NCBI GenBank assembly: GCA_018816885.1
Contig: JAHIUS010000011.1
Span: forward strand, 1-37,217
Reading direction: 5' to 3'
Source: Patescibacteria group bacterium
GTDB taxonomy: Bacteria > Patescibacteriota > Gracilibacteria > UBA1369 > UBA12470
DNA: 37,217 nucleotides
Below, one piece after another: positions 1 to 5,411 of the stretch. Numbering within the stretch: position 1 is the stretch's first letter; every line of letters starts with the position of its first letter. The notes under the pieces are model-generated. The model was not told where the DNA came from and searched no databases. It saw only the letters and a program-made list of their open reading frames with translations. The translations under genes and the position numbers were made by a program.

Positions 1-109
1 CGGAACCTCCATTCAGAGAAGAAACACCAAGCCCAACAAGAATTCCGATCAGTAGAAAGGTGCTTAACATCCAGAGCATATTACTTGAACCTTTTGCTTT
101 TGAAGCCAT
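1..109 (-). CDS. N-terminus of a small membrane or signal-anchored protein (cut by window edge)
   Basis: The frame starts at an ATG at 109 and stays open to the window edge, giving 36 residues. They begin MASKAKGSSN and continue into a hydrophobic stretch (about residues 11-30, rich in Leu, Ile, Val and Gly) followed by SSLNGGS. This is a short positive N-terminus with one membrane segment or uncleaved signal. The A/T-rich leader before the ATG resembles that of neighbouring genes. It lies 70 bases downstream of ilvC on the same strand and could share its transcript. The family cannot be told from this fragment. Confidence 0.55.
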   Translation of the reverse strand, partial: MASKAKGSSNMLWMLSTFLLIGILVGLGVSSLNGGS

Positions 110-179
110 TTTTTTAAATTAAGAATTAAAAGAACCAGACCTTTTTATACTGGATTTATAGATAAAAAGGAAGTGGATT

Positions 180-1181
180 TTACTGATTTTTTGAGCGCAA
201 ATTGCGAATAACCTCTCCGGCCCGCCAAATTTCGGAATTGGAAATCTCTTCAAGTTCATCAGCAGGATCAATATCTTCAAGTACAACTTCAGTCTCATCA
301 CCACTTTTAACCCTATCATAAAGCTCCTCAAAAACGGGTTCACAAGCCTCCTTAAACTTATGCCGCCAATTAAGCGCACCCCTCTGTGCAGTCTTGGAAA
401 TATTCGCAAAAAGATAATCCATGCCTTTCTCGCCTATCAGGGGTATCAAACTCTCAGTCAGCTGCTCAACCGTCTCGGAAAAAGCTTCGGAAGGAGGATG
501 CCCCCTCTTGCGAAGTTCATTGTATTGAGCCTCAATCAAACCTGATAGAGCACCCACAAGCACTCCCCTCTCCGCAGTTAAATTACAGTAAGTTTCCCTT
601 TCAAAAGTTGTTTTAAAAACATTCTGGCAACCAATTGTAATCGCAATAGCATTGGCGGTATCTTCCGCCTTCCCCGTAAAATTTTGATGGACGGCAATAC
701 TCGCATTCAAACCTCCTTTCTCTCGAACAGTCGCCCCTGAACCTTTCGGAACAACCAAAATCACATCAATATCTTCAGGAGGGATAACCTCGGTCTGATC
801 TCGATAAACTATAGAAAAACCATGCGCAAAACAAAGAGTCTTCCCTCGAGCAAGATGCTTTTTAACAGAAGACCATTGCTTCATCTGTCCCGCATCGGAA
901 AGCAAATACAGAATGATGTCACCTCGAGAGCAAGCATCCTCAATAGAAAGCGGCTCGAATCCATCGGAAATAGCTTGACCCCAAGACTTGGTACCTTCTC
1001 TCTGCCCAACAACAACATCAAGCCCATTATCTCTGAGATTTAAAGCCTGCGCCCGCCCTTGGCTTCCGTATCCAATAACTACAATCACTTTATCTTCGAG
1101 ATTTTTTTTAGCTTTTTTAAGCGAAAATTCTTCGAGAGTGATGACATCTTCTTCTATGCCACCGAAATTCATTTTGACCAT
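180..1181 (-). CDS. ilvC: Ketol-acid reductoisomerase (class I)
   Basis: This is the NADPH- and Mg-dependent enzyme that isomerises and reduces acetolactate or acetohydroxybutyrate in valine, leucine and isoleucine synthesis. The N-terminal Rossmann domain shows GYGSQGRAQ near residue 37, then the cofactor loop GQREGTKSW, whose Arg/Thr/Ser suit the NADPH phosphate. VVPKGSGATVREKGG follows, the counterpart of the family PKGPG..VR segment. The C-terminal knotted domain carries FERETYCNLTAERGVLVG and ISKTAQRGALNW. At 333 residues it has the normal class I length. The first ATG is chosen because an extended -10 (TGTTATAAT) lies 24 bases upstream, the spacing seen at several other genes here; a second Met is at residue 4. 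No other ilv or leu gene is visible, but a Leu/Val/Ile-rich attenuator lies upstream on the same strand. Confidence 0.95.
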   Translation of the reverse strand: MVKMNFGGIEEDVITLEEFSLKKAKKNLEDKVIVVIGYGSQGRAQALNLRDNGLDVVVGQREGTKSWGQAISDGFEPLSIEDACSRGDIILYLLSDAGQMKQWSSVKKHLARGKTLCFAHGFSIVYRDQTEVIPPEDIDVILVVPKGSGATVREKGGLNASIAVHQNFTGKAEDTANAIAITIGCQNVFKTTFERETYCNLTAERGVLVGALSGLIEAQYNELRKRGHPPSEAFSETVEQLTESLIPLIGEKGMDYLFANISKTAQRGALNWRHKFKEACEPVFEELYDRVKSGDETEVVLEDIDPADELEEISNSEIWRAGEVIRNLRSKNQ

Positions 1182-1204
1182 AGGAATAAATTAAGACACT
1201 CTAA

Positions 1205-1213
1205 ATTATAACA
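1205..1213 (-). promoter_or_regulatory. Extended -10 promoter of ilvC
   Basis: On the minus strand TG-T-TATAAT ends 24 bases before the ilvC ATG. No good -35 is seen 17 bases upstream, which fits an extended -10 promoter. The preceding bases hold an inverted repeat (GAACTG / CAGTTC) with a GGCGAAGCC mini-hairpin inside. ilvC could therefore be transcribed on its own as well as by read-through from the attenuated unit upstream. Confidence 0.55.
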
Positions 1214-1255
1214 AAGTAGAACTGGCTTCGCCTATATTCACAAAACAGTTCGTCG

Positions 1256-1298
1256 TTTTTTTTTGGGCGCGAACCAGAATTCTATTCTGTCCGCGCTG
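1256..1298 (-). repeat. Conserved hairpin directly after tRNA-Asp, followed by an A-tract
   Basis: Immediately after the encoded CCA, the minus strand folds as GCGCGGA-CAGAAT-AGA-ATTCTG-(G)-TTCGCGC, a 13-pair stem with one bulge, then CCC and nine A residues. The hairpin after tRNA-Leu at 2625-2665 matches it except at a few positions. One difference is an A to G change that keeps a G-U pair. There is no U-tract, so it is not a standard intrinsic terminator. It may be a processing or termination signal, or a repeat associated with tRNA 3' ends. Confidence 0.75.
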
Positions 1299-1375
1299 TG
1301 GCGGAACGGACGGGACTCGAACCCGCGACCTCCTGCGTGACAGGCAGGCGTTCTAACCAACTGAACTACCGCTCC
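1299..1375 (-). tRNA. tRNA-Asp(GTC), CCA encoded
   Basis: The cloverleaf reads GGAGCGG at the 5' acceptor strand, a D arm with TTCAGTTGGTTAGAA, anticodon stem CCTGC/GCAGG with loop CTGTCAC (anticodon GTC), T arm GCGGGTTCGAGTCCCGT and CCGTTCC. Discriminator G and an encoded CCA follow. It closely resembles bacterial tRNA-Asp. It lies between the unknown gene ending at 1547 and ilvC, on the same strand, so it may be part of a mixed tRNA-mRNA transcript. Confidence 0.96.
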
Positions 1376-1440
1376 GCATTTTCAAACTGCGAAAGAAATT
1401 TACAGTACAAGATAAAAGTTGGCAAGAAAAAAACACCTCA

Positions 1441-1515
1441 AGCCGCGACAGGGCAAAGCCATGCTTACGACAATCATTACCGATCAAGTCGTTTCACCTC
1501 TGGTGAAACACCATC
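1441..1515 (+). repeat. Dispersed structured repeat, copy A
   Basis: This stretch shares an ordered set of words with 33680-33767. They are GCCG..ACAGG.CAA.G.C.TG, then TTACGAC, then ATCAAGTCGTTTC.CC, ending GAAACACC. Copy A can form a short hairpin around CAGGGC-AAA-GCCATG, pair ACGAC with GTCGT, and fold GTTTCACC-TCT-GGTGAAAC. The last two overlap, so they exclude each other. It lies in the gap between tRNA-Asp and the gene ending at 1547; no protein gene is seen there. Confidence 0.6.
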
Positions 1516-1546
1516 TGCGATTAACAAAGGTGTTTTTCATAAAAAA

Positions 1547-1906
1547 TTAAAACATTTTTCTAGCCAAAACATCATCATCCCAAACCCCTGTATCCATAAC
1601 AGCTCCAAAAACATTTAAGCTCTGCCATACAATTTCAGCCTGCCGATTAGCCATATTCTCATCATAACCTTCCAATTGAGCTAATTCGGCCACAAACCCA
1701 TCAAATTGCCCCAATACAACAGAAGAGAAATCCCCATTATGAGAAGCCTTTTGGGCAAGAAGAACCCTCATCTCTTCTTCAAATTTCGCAACCACCTCTC
1801 CCGAGGGATCATCAGGCGTTACATCAACATTACCGTCATAGTATTCTGTTGGCGCACCATGGAGAGGTGCTGTTTCCGCATGTGCGGTTGATCCTAGTGA
1901 ATTCAT
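1547..1906 (-). CDS. Uncharacterised acidic protein, 119 residues
   Basis: No family is recognised. The protein is acidic with a low-complexity N-terminus (MNSLGSTAHAETAPLHGAP), then a predicted helical region from about residue 40 with several Glu/Ala/Leu runs and the C-terminus WDDDVLARKMF. Its start (M-N-S-L-G-S-T) resembles that of the next gene upstream (M-D-T-I-G-T-P). The two are 37 bases apart in one direction behind the attenuator, so they are probably co-transcribed and may be related small proteins. It has no signal peptide or membrane segment. The A/T-rich leader has no clear Shine-Dalgarno site, as is common in this window. Confidence 0.6.
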   Translation of the reverse strand: MNSLGSTAHAETAPLHGAPTEYYDGNVDVTPDDPSGEVVAKFEEEMRVLLAQKASHNGDFSSVVLGQFDGFVAELAQLEGYDENMANRQAEIVWQSLNVFGAVMDTGVWDDDVLARKMF

Positions 1907-1943
1907 AGTTTTTTTGATTAAAAATTTATTAATTTATATTAAG

Positions 1944-2171
1944 TTAATTGATTCTAGCGCCCTTTGCAGCCAAAACCGCTTTAGCCCTCTCAGAAAAATC
2001 CATCGCCTCAAGATACATACCAACAAATTCCGGTGTACCAGCCCAATTAATAGGTTCAACCTGGTAATTGTTGGCAGTGTTTTGACCCGCAGCCTCTCTT
2101 TTAAGCCAAGACTCAAAAACAACCCTTCTCTGCTCAACGGTCGCCCCTCCCGGTGTTCCAATAGTGTCCAT
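1944..2171 (-). CDS. Uncharacterised small soluble protein, 75 residues
   Basis: This is the first gene after the attenuator terminator; its ATG is about 27 bases beyond the T-tract. The protein (MDTIGTPGGATVEQ..., ending ERAKAVLAAKGARIN) is soluble and probably mostly helical, with Trp at two positions. No family is recognised and nothing ties it to branched-chain amino acid synthesis by sequence. A second frame over the same bases gives a similar-length open frame, but this one is preferred for its ATG placement and its N-terminal resemblance to the following gene. Confidence 0.55.
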   Translation of the reverse strand: MDTIGTPGGATVEQRRVVFESWLKREAAGQNTANNYQVEPINWAGTPEFVGMYLEAMDFSERAKAVLAAKGARIN

Positions 2172-2197
2172 AGTAATTGAAATTAAGATATAGTATA

Positions 2198-2275
2198 TAA
2201 AAAAAATTCCCGCTGACTTATCCGGCGAGAATTACTGTTTTCAAGTAAAAATTCCCGCTAGATAGCGACGAGAAT
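2198..2275 (-). promoter_or_regulatory. Transcription attenuator of ilv type (alternative hairpins plus intrinsic terminator)
   Basis: Four complementary segments follow one another on the minus strand. Segment 1, ATTCTCGTCGCTATC (2275-2261), lies inside the last codons of the leader peptide. Segment 2, TAGCGGGAAT (2260-2251), starts with its stop codon. Segment 3 is ATTCTCGCC (2232-2224). Segment 4 is GCGGGAAT (2213-2206), running into eight T residues. Segments 3 and 4 form an 8-pair terminator stem with one G-T. Segments 2 and 3 form an equally good antiterminator. Segments 1 and 2 form the pause or protector hairpin (CGCTA-TC-TAGCG). This is the classic 1:2, 2:3, 3:4 arrangement in which ribosome stalling at control codons favours 2:3 and read-through. 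Confidence 0.8.
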
Positions 2276-2353
2276 AATAATTGAAATGACGAGAGCACTT
2301 GCCCTGCTGGAGGGCTTGTTTGCAAACTTGGATTTTTGTGCTCTGGCATTCAT
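2258..2353 (-). CDS. Branched-chain amino acid leader peptide, 31 residues
   Basis: The ATG at 2353 opens a 31-codon frame. Its last residues are ALVISIIILVAI followed by TAG, so nine of the last eleven are Leu, Val or Ile. The first 19 residues are basic and unremarkable. This matches the design of the E. coli ilv leader peptides, in which ribosome stalling at Ile/Val/Leu codons controls read-through. The ATG is only 9 bases from a TATAAT box, so the mRNA is probably leaderless or nearly so. The stop codon is the first part of attenuator segment 2. A hydrophobic micropeptide is the alternative, but the adjoining alternative hairpins favour an attenuator. Confidence 0.8.
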   Translation of the reverse strand: MNARAQKSKFANKPSSRASALVISIIILVAI

Positions 2354-2362
2354 ATTGACCCT

Positions 2363-2390
2363 ATTATATTTACAGCCGACTCCTTGTCAA
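2363..2390 (-). promoter_or_regulatory. Near-consensus promoter of the attenuated unit
   Basis: On the minus strand TTGACA (2390-2385) and TATAAT (2368-2363) are separated by 16 bases. Both hexamers are exact consensus, the best promoter seen in the window. Transcription should start about at the leader-peptide ATG and run through the attenuator into the genes at 2171 and 1906 and possibly tRNA-Asp and ilvC. Confidence 0.8.
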
Positions 2391-2537
2391 GTTTTTTGTG
2401 TAAAATCTTTTACATCAGGTTGAAAACAACTAATCTTCCTTTTATTTCTTGAATATAGTAAAATCCCAACACAAACAGCGCGAGGAAGCAAAGCGATCCC
2501 CGCGACCTCAAAAACGCGCCTAAGGGCGCAACCACTA
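2391..2537 (+). other. Upstream region of tRNA-Leu with two small hairpins
   Basis: No protein gene is seen. TTGAAA near 2419 followed 17 bases later by TATTTC is a weak promoter candidate for tRNA-Leu, and TATAGTAAAAT lies further down. Closer to the tRNA are an imperfect hairpin (CGCGAGGA / TCCCCGCG) and a perfect one (GCGCC-TAAG-GGCGC, 2516-2529) just before the tRNA. These may be precursor structures. Confidence 0.35.
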
Positions 2538-2624
2538 GCCGAAGTGGCGGAACTGGTAGACGCGCACGACTCAAAATCGTGTTCCCGCAAGGGAGTGAGG
2601 GTTCGATTCCCTCCTTCGGCACCA
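2538..2624 (+). tRNA. tRNA-Leu(CAA), CCA encoded
   Basis: Acceptor GCCGAAG pairs with CTTCGGC; the discriminator is A and CCA is encoded. The D arm contains GGCGGAACTGGTAGACGC. The anticodon arm CACGA-CTCAAAA-TCGTG gives anticodon CAA (reads UUG). A long variable arm (TTCCCGCAAGGGAGT) and T arm GAGGGTTCGATTCCCTC follow, as expected for a class II leucine tRNA. Confidence 0.96.
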
Positions 2625-2665
2625 CTGCGCGAACAGAATGAAATTCTGATTCGCGCCCTAAAAAA
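2625..2665 (+). repeat. Conserved hairpin directly after tRNA-Leu, followed by an A-tract
   Basis: Right after the encoded CCA comes GCGCGAA-CAGAAT-GAA-ATTCTG-(A)-TTCGCGC, a perfect 13-pair stem with one bulged A, then CCCT and six A residues. It is nearly identical to the hairpin after tRNA-Asp, with pairing preserved where the sequences differ. The two tRNAs are on opposite strands 1.2 kb apart, so the element goes with the tRNA 3' end and not with the locus. Confidence 0.75.
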
Positions 2666-2732
2666 CGTTGAAAAAGAACCAAGCAAAGGCAAAGCTATTC
2701 GAGAATATTGAATTTTTTATTTACAAGAAAAA

Positions 2733-3179
2733 CTACCCCAGCATCTCCCTAACAACCCGATTCACAACTCCCCCATCAGCCTCTGAGCCGACCTTGCCCA
2801 TCACAGCACCCATAATTTTCCCCATATCCGCCATTGAACTGGCTCCGGTTTCAGCAACAACAGCAGAAACAACCTCTCGAACCTGTTCCTCGCTCATTTG
2901 CTCAGGCAAATATTCCTCAAGCATAGCCATCTCAGCCTCCTCTTTTTCGGCCATTTCGACTCGATCTCCATCCCGAAACTGCTGAGCCGCATCTTTGCGC
3001 GCTTTCACTTCTTTTTTGATCAAAGCCATCACATCTTCATCCGAAACTTCAACCTTTTCTTTCCCGGAAACCTCAAACTTCATAATTGCAGCCTTCAACA
3101 TTCTGAGTGTGGATGTTTTGAGCTCATCACGAGCGAGCATTGCTTGTTTTAAGTCCTCAACGACTTTTTCTTTTAGCAT
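2733..3179 (-). CDS. yqeY: GatB/YqeY domain protein
   Basis: This 148-residue protein has the length and all-helical layout of the YqeY family, which resembles the tail domain of GatB and aspartyl/glutamyl-tRNA amidotransferases. Visible family features are the N-terminal LKQAMLARDELKTSTLRMLKAAI, the middle KKEVKARKDAAQQFRDGDR, the LEEYLPEQMSEEQV segment, and the C-terminal GKIMGAVMGKVGSEADGGVVNRVVREML. The exact role is not settled; a tRNA-related function is inferred. It starts 51 bases after the uvrC stop on the same strand, so the two may be co-transcribed. The gap has a TCCCGGGA palindrome and an A/T-rich leader. Confidence 0.93.
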   Translation of the reverse strand: MLKEKVVEDLKQAMLARDELKTSTLRMLKAAIMKFEVSGKEKVEVSDEDVMALIKKEVKARKDAAQQFRDGDRVEMAEKEEAEMAMLEEYLPEQMSEEQVREVVSAVVAETGASSMADMGKIMGAVMGKVGSEADGGVVNRVVREMLG

Positions 3180-3229
3180 TTTTGTTTTGGTTAAAATATT
3201 TTCAGTCCCGGGACCAAGTAAAGCATGTA

Positions 3230-5362
3230 TCAGGAAGCAGTCAACCCAGCAACCTGCCTCCCTTCCCTTAATTTATTAGAAAATCTATGAGCCTCATCCA
3301 TTAGCCGCTGCAAAAGAAAGAACTCCTGAGAATCAGCCTTCAAACCCAGATCTTTCCCTTTAAACCAAGCTTTCTTCCCACTTTTATCCATCGCCAAAAT
3401 CGGCACCTCACACCCAAATTTCTTAGCCACCTTCTCCCCCGCAGAAAGCTGCCCTTTCCCCCCGTCCAAAACAATCAGATCAGGAATTTTCCCGAAAGAA
3501 GCATCGGATTTTTTATCAAAAACAAAAACACCGATAGGACCGGAATAACATCTCTTGCACTCTTCATGCTTCTCCTTCATAAAATCAGGTACTTTTTTTA
3601 CCTGAGCAAACCCGAATTTCTCATAAAAACCTGCCTTCGACACCAAACACCCGATATAAACCCTGTGCGCCTTCGACTTCTTAGTAAGATAATACAAAAG
3701 TACATGCCCAAGCCCTTTTCCTCGCATTTTTGGAGAAACCCAAAGCGAATTAATAGTATCCTGCGTCTTGGTATTATTCGTAAGCCGCCCCACCCCAACA
3801 ATCTTCCCTTTTTCCTCAAGAACAACAAAATCTTTCATCACCATTTCCCCTTGAAAAAGATTCTCTTTCTTAATAACCTTCCAAATCTCCTTTTCATCCT
3901 TTTTAAGCCCCCTCCTAACCTTAATCCCTTTCGGAACAGGCATAAAAACATATGCAAGCCGCCGCCCCAGAACCTCAGAAAGAGCCGCATAATCATCCCC
4001 TCCCGAAACAGTCCTCAACTTAAAATATCGATAATCCTTGTTTTTAGGCTCACCCTTATCCATAACAACCATCGACCCGCTTGTGAACTCCCCTCCCAAG
4101 TGAGAAATATCGTACCCCTCCATCCTCCGAATCTTCTTTTTCAGTCCAACCTTCTTCTGCAAACCAGCAAGCGCCTTCACCGGATCATACTGCTTATCAG
4201 CCTCCCACTGCACCATCGTCTGCTTGTAATGATTCTCCGCATTTCTACTGGAAAGCCTTACGAGATCGTTCTTTTCTCCCCTTTTTGGAGTCAAAATTTT
4301 CACCTTCAAATACTTCTCCAAAATTCCTTTTTCCAAAAGATCAACCGGTACAAGAACAGAATCCGGTTTAATCCCGCACTTCTCATAATAATTTTGCATA
4401 AAACTGGAAATCACCTCAGGCAAATCTCCCTCGGAAGCATCCCGCGCATCAAGAATAAAATTCTCACTATCAATCAATCGACCACCTCTAACAATAAAAA
4501 GATTCAAAAACACCTTCCCCGACCCGACAAAACACCCGACAACATCCTGATTCAAATCTTCCGGAGTAGAAACTTTCTGCCGCTCAAGAACACCGGTAGT
4601 AGCCTGAATCTTGTCCCTAACTCGAGCCGCATCCTCGAACCTCTTCTCGCGCACAGCAATCTCCATATCTTCCTTGAGCAAATCAAGAATCCCTGAAGTT
4701 TTCCCCTCAAGAAAAGCAATAACCTTACGCGTCATCCCGTCATAATCCTCCTTGGTACAATTGCCGATACAAGGAGCAATGCAAGTATTGATATGATGCT
4801 GCAAACAAGGATATTTGATGGTCTTTTTGGTCACTTCAACCTCACTCGTATAATCCTCACGATCGGAAATATGACGAATCCCCAGATCACAATCCCTCAC
4901 AGGAAACAAATCCCGCAGCACCTCGATAGTTTTTTTGAGCTTTTTGGCGGAAGTCTTGGGTCCAAAATAACTTGAGCCGTCTTTCGCCGGATTTCGAACA
5001 ATCTTAATCTTCGGGAAATCCTCCCCAACAGTTACCTGCGCATAAACGAAACTTTTATCATCCTTAAGATCAATGTTGTATTTGGGTTTGAGCTCTTTGA
5101 TCAGATTATATTCCAAAATAACAGCCTCAAGCTCGGAATCTGTCGTCACATATTTAAGATTTTCGACCTTCAAAAGCATATTTTCGATCCTAACCGTATG
5201 CTTGGCCCCCTTCCGGAAGTAAGATTGAATCCGTTTTTTGAGATCTTTGGCCTTGCCGATATAAAGAACCCTATCCTGAGAGTCTATCATCTTATAGATG
5301 CCCGGACCAGAAGGCAGTTTCCCGACAATCCGTTGGATTTTTTTGTTTGTATTTGCTACCAT
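3230..5362 (-). CDS. uvrC: UvrC excinuclease subunit with an inserted GNAT acetyltransferase domain
   Basis: UvrC is the nuclease that cuts on both sides of a UvrAB-marked DNA lesion. Residues about 21-36 carry the GIY...YIG 3'-side nuclease motif (GPGIYKMI...LYIGKAKDLKKR). A four-cysteine cluster follows (PCLQHHINTCIAPCIGNC), as in iron-sulfur UvrC proteins. Next are a UVR motif (REKRFEDAARVRDKI) and the RNase H-like 5' nuclease domain with EGYDISHLGG and, far downstream, IPDLIVLDGGKGQLSAG (about 626-641). Between its two halves, about residues 480-610, lies a GNAT domain with the acetyl-CoA motif RGKGLG at 547-552 and the ending GFYEKFGFA. The protein ends at DEAHRFSNKLREGRQ plus a short tail, so the usual C-terminal helix-hairpin-helix pair is missing. 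The ATG at 5362 is preferred over an in-frame TTG three codons upstream because GGAG lies 7 bases before it. Confidence 0.95.
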   Translation of the reverse strand: MVANTNKKIQRIVGKLPSGPGIYKMIDSQDRVLYIGKAKDLKKRIQSYFRKGAKHTVRIENMLLKVENLKYVTTDSELEAVILEYNLIKELKPKYNIDLKDDKSFVYAQVTVGEDFPKIKIVRNPAKDGSSYFGPKTSAKKLKKTIEVLRDLFPVRDCDLGIRHISDREDYTSEVEVTKKTIKYPCLQHHINTCIAPCIGNCTKEDYDGMTRKVIAFLEGKTSGILDLLKEDMEIAVREKRFEDAARVRDKIQATTGVLERQKVSTPEDLNQDVVGCFVGSGKVFLNLFIVRGGRLIDSENFILDARDASEGDLPEVISSFMQNYYEKCGIKPDSVLVPVDLLEKGILEKYLKVKILTPKRGEKNDLVRLSSRNAENHYKQTMVQWEADKQYDPVKALAGLQKKVGLKKKIRRMEGYDISHLGGEFTSGSMVVMDKGEPKNKDYRYFKLRTVSGGDDYAALSEVLGRRLAYVFMPVPKGIKVRRGLKKDEKEIWKVIKKENLFQGEMVMKDFVVLEEKGKIVGVGRLTNNTKTQDTINSLWVSPKMRGKGLGHVLLYYLTKKSKAHRVYIGCLVSKAGFYEKFGFAQVKKVPDFMKEKHEECKRCYSGPIGVFVFDKKSDASFGKIPDLIVLDGGKGQLSAGEKVAKKFGCEVPILAMDKSGKKAWFKGKDLGLKADSQEFFLLQRLMDEAHRFSNKLREGRQVAGLTAS

Positions 5363-5377
5363 AAACTCCAAAATACA

Positions 5378-5405
5378 TGCTACTTAATACCTGCTACTTG
5401 ATACT
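5378..5405 (+). repeat. Two-copy 14-base tandem repeat (TGCTACTT type)
   Basis: TGCTACTTAATACC is followed directly by TGCTACTTGATACT, a 14-base unit with two mismatches, in the gap between divergent uvrC and the nucleotidyltransferase gene. The word TGCTACTT recurs on both sides of the four-helix-bundle gene at 29.0-29.4 kb. Confidence 0.6.
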
Positions 5406-5411
5406 AACAAC

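Noticed and set aside
1256..1298. Intrinsic terminator of tRNA-Asp
   Set aside because: The stem is strong, but an A-tract and not a U-tract follows on the tRNA strand, so it is recorded as a conserved hairpin of unknown role.
1298..1618. 106-codon plus-strand open frame over the tRNA-Asp region (begins MAERTGLEPATSC)
   Set aside because: It is the antisense of tRNA-Asp and its flank; this kind of false protein is a well known artefact of tRNA antisense translation.
2387..2692. Minus-strand open frames of 90-101 codons over tRNA-Leu (with GGNRTLTPLREHDFE)
   Set aside because: Antisense of tRNA-Leu; another common artefact.
3566..4696. 376-codon plus-strand open frame inside uvrC
   Set aside because: It lies opposite a clear UvrC frame, is Leu/Ile/Asn/Pro-rich without domains, and reflects the A/C-rich plus strand.
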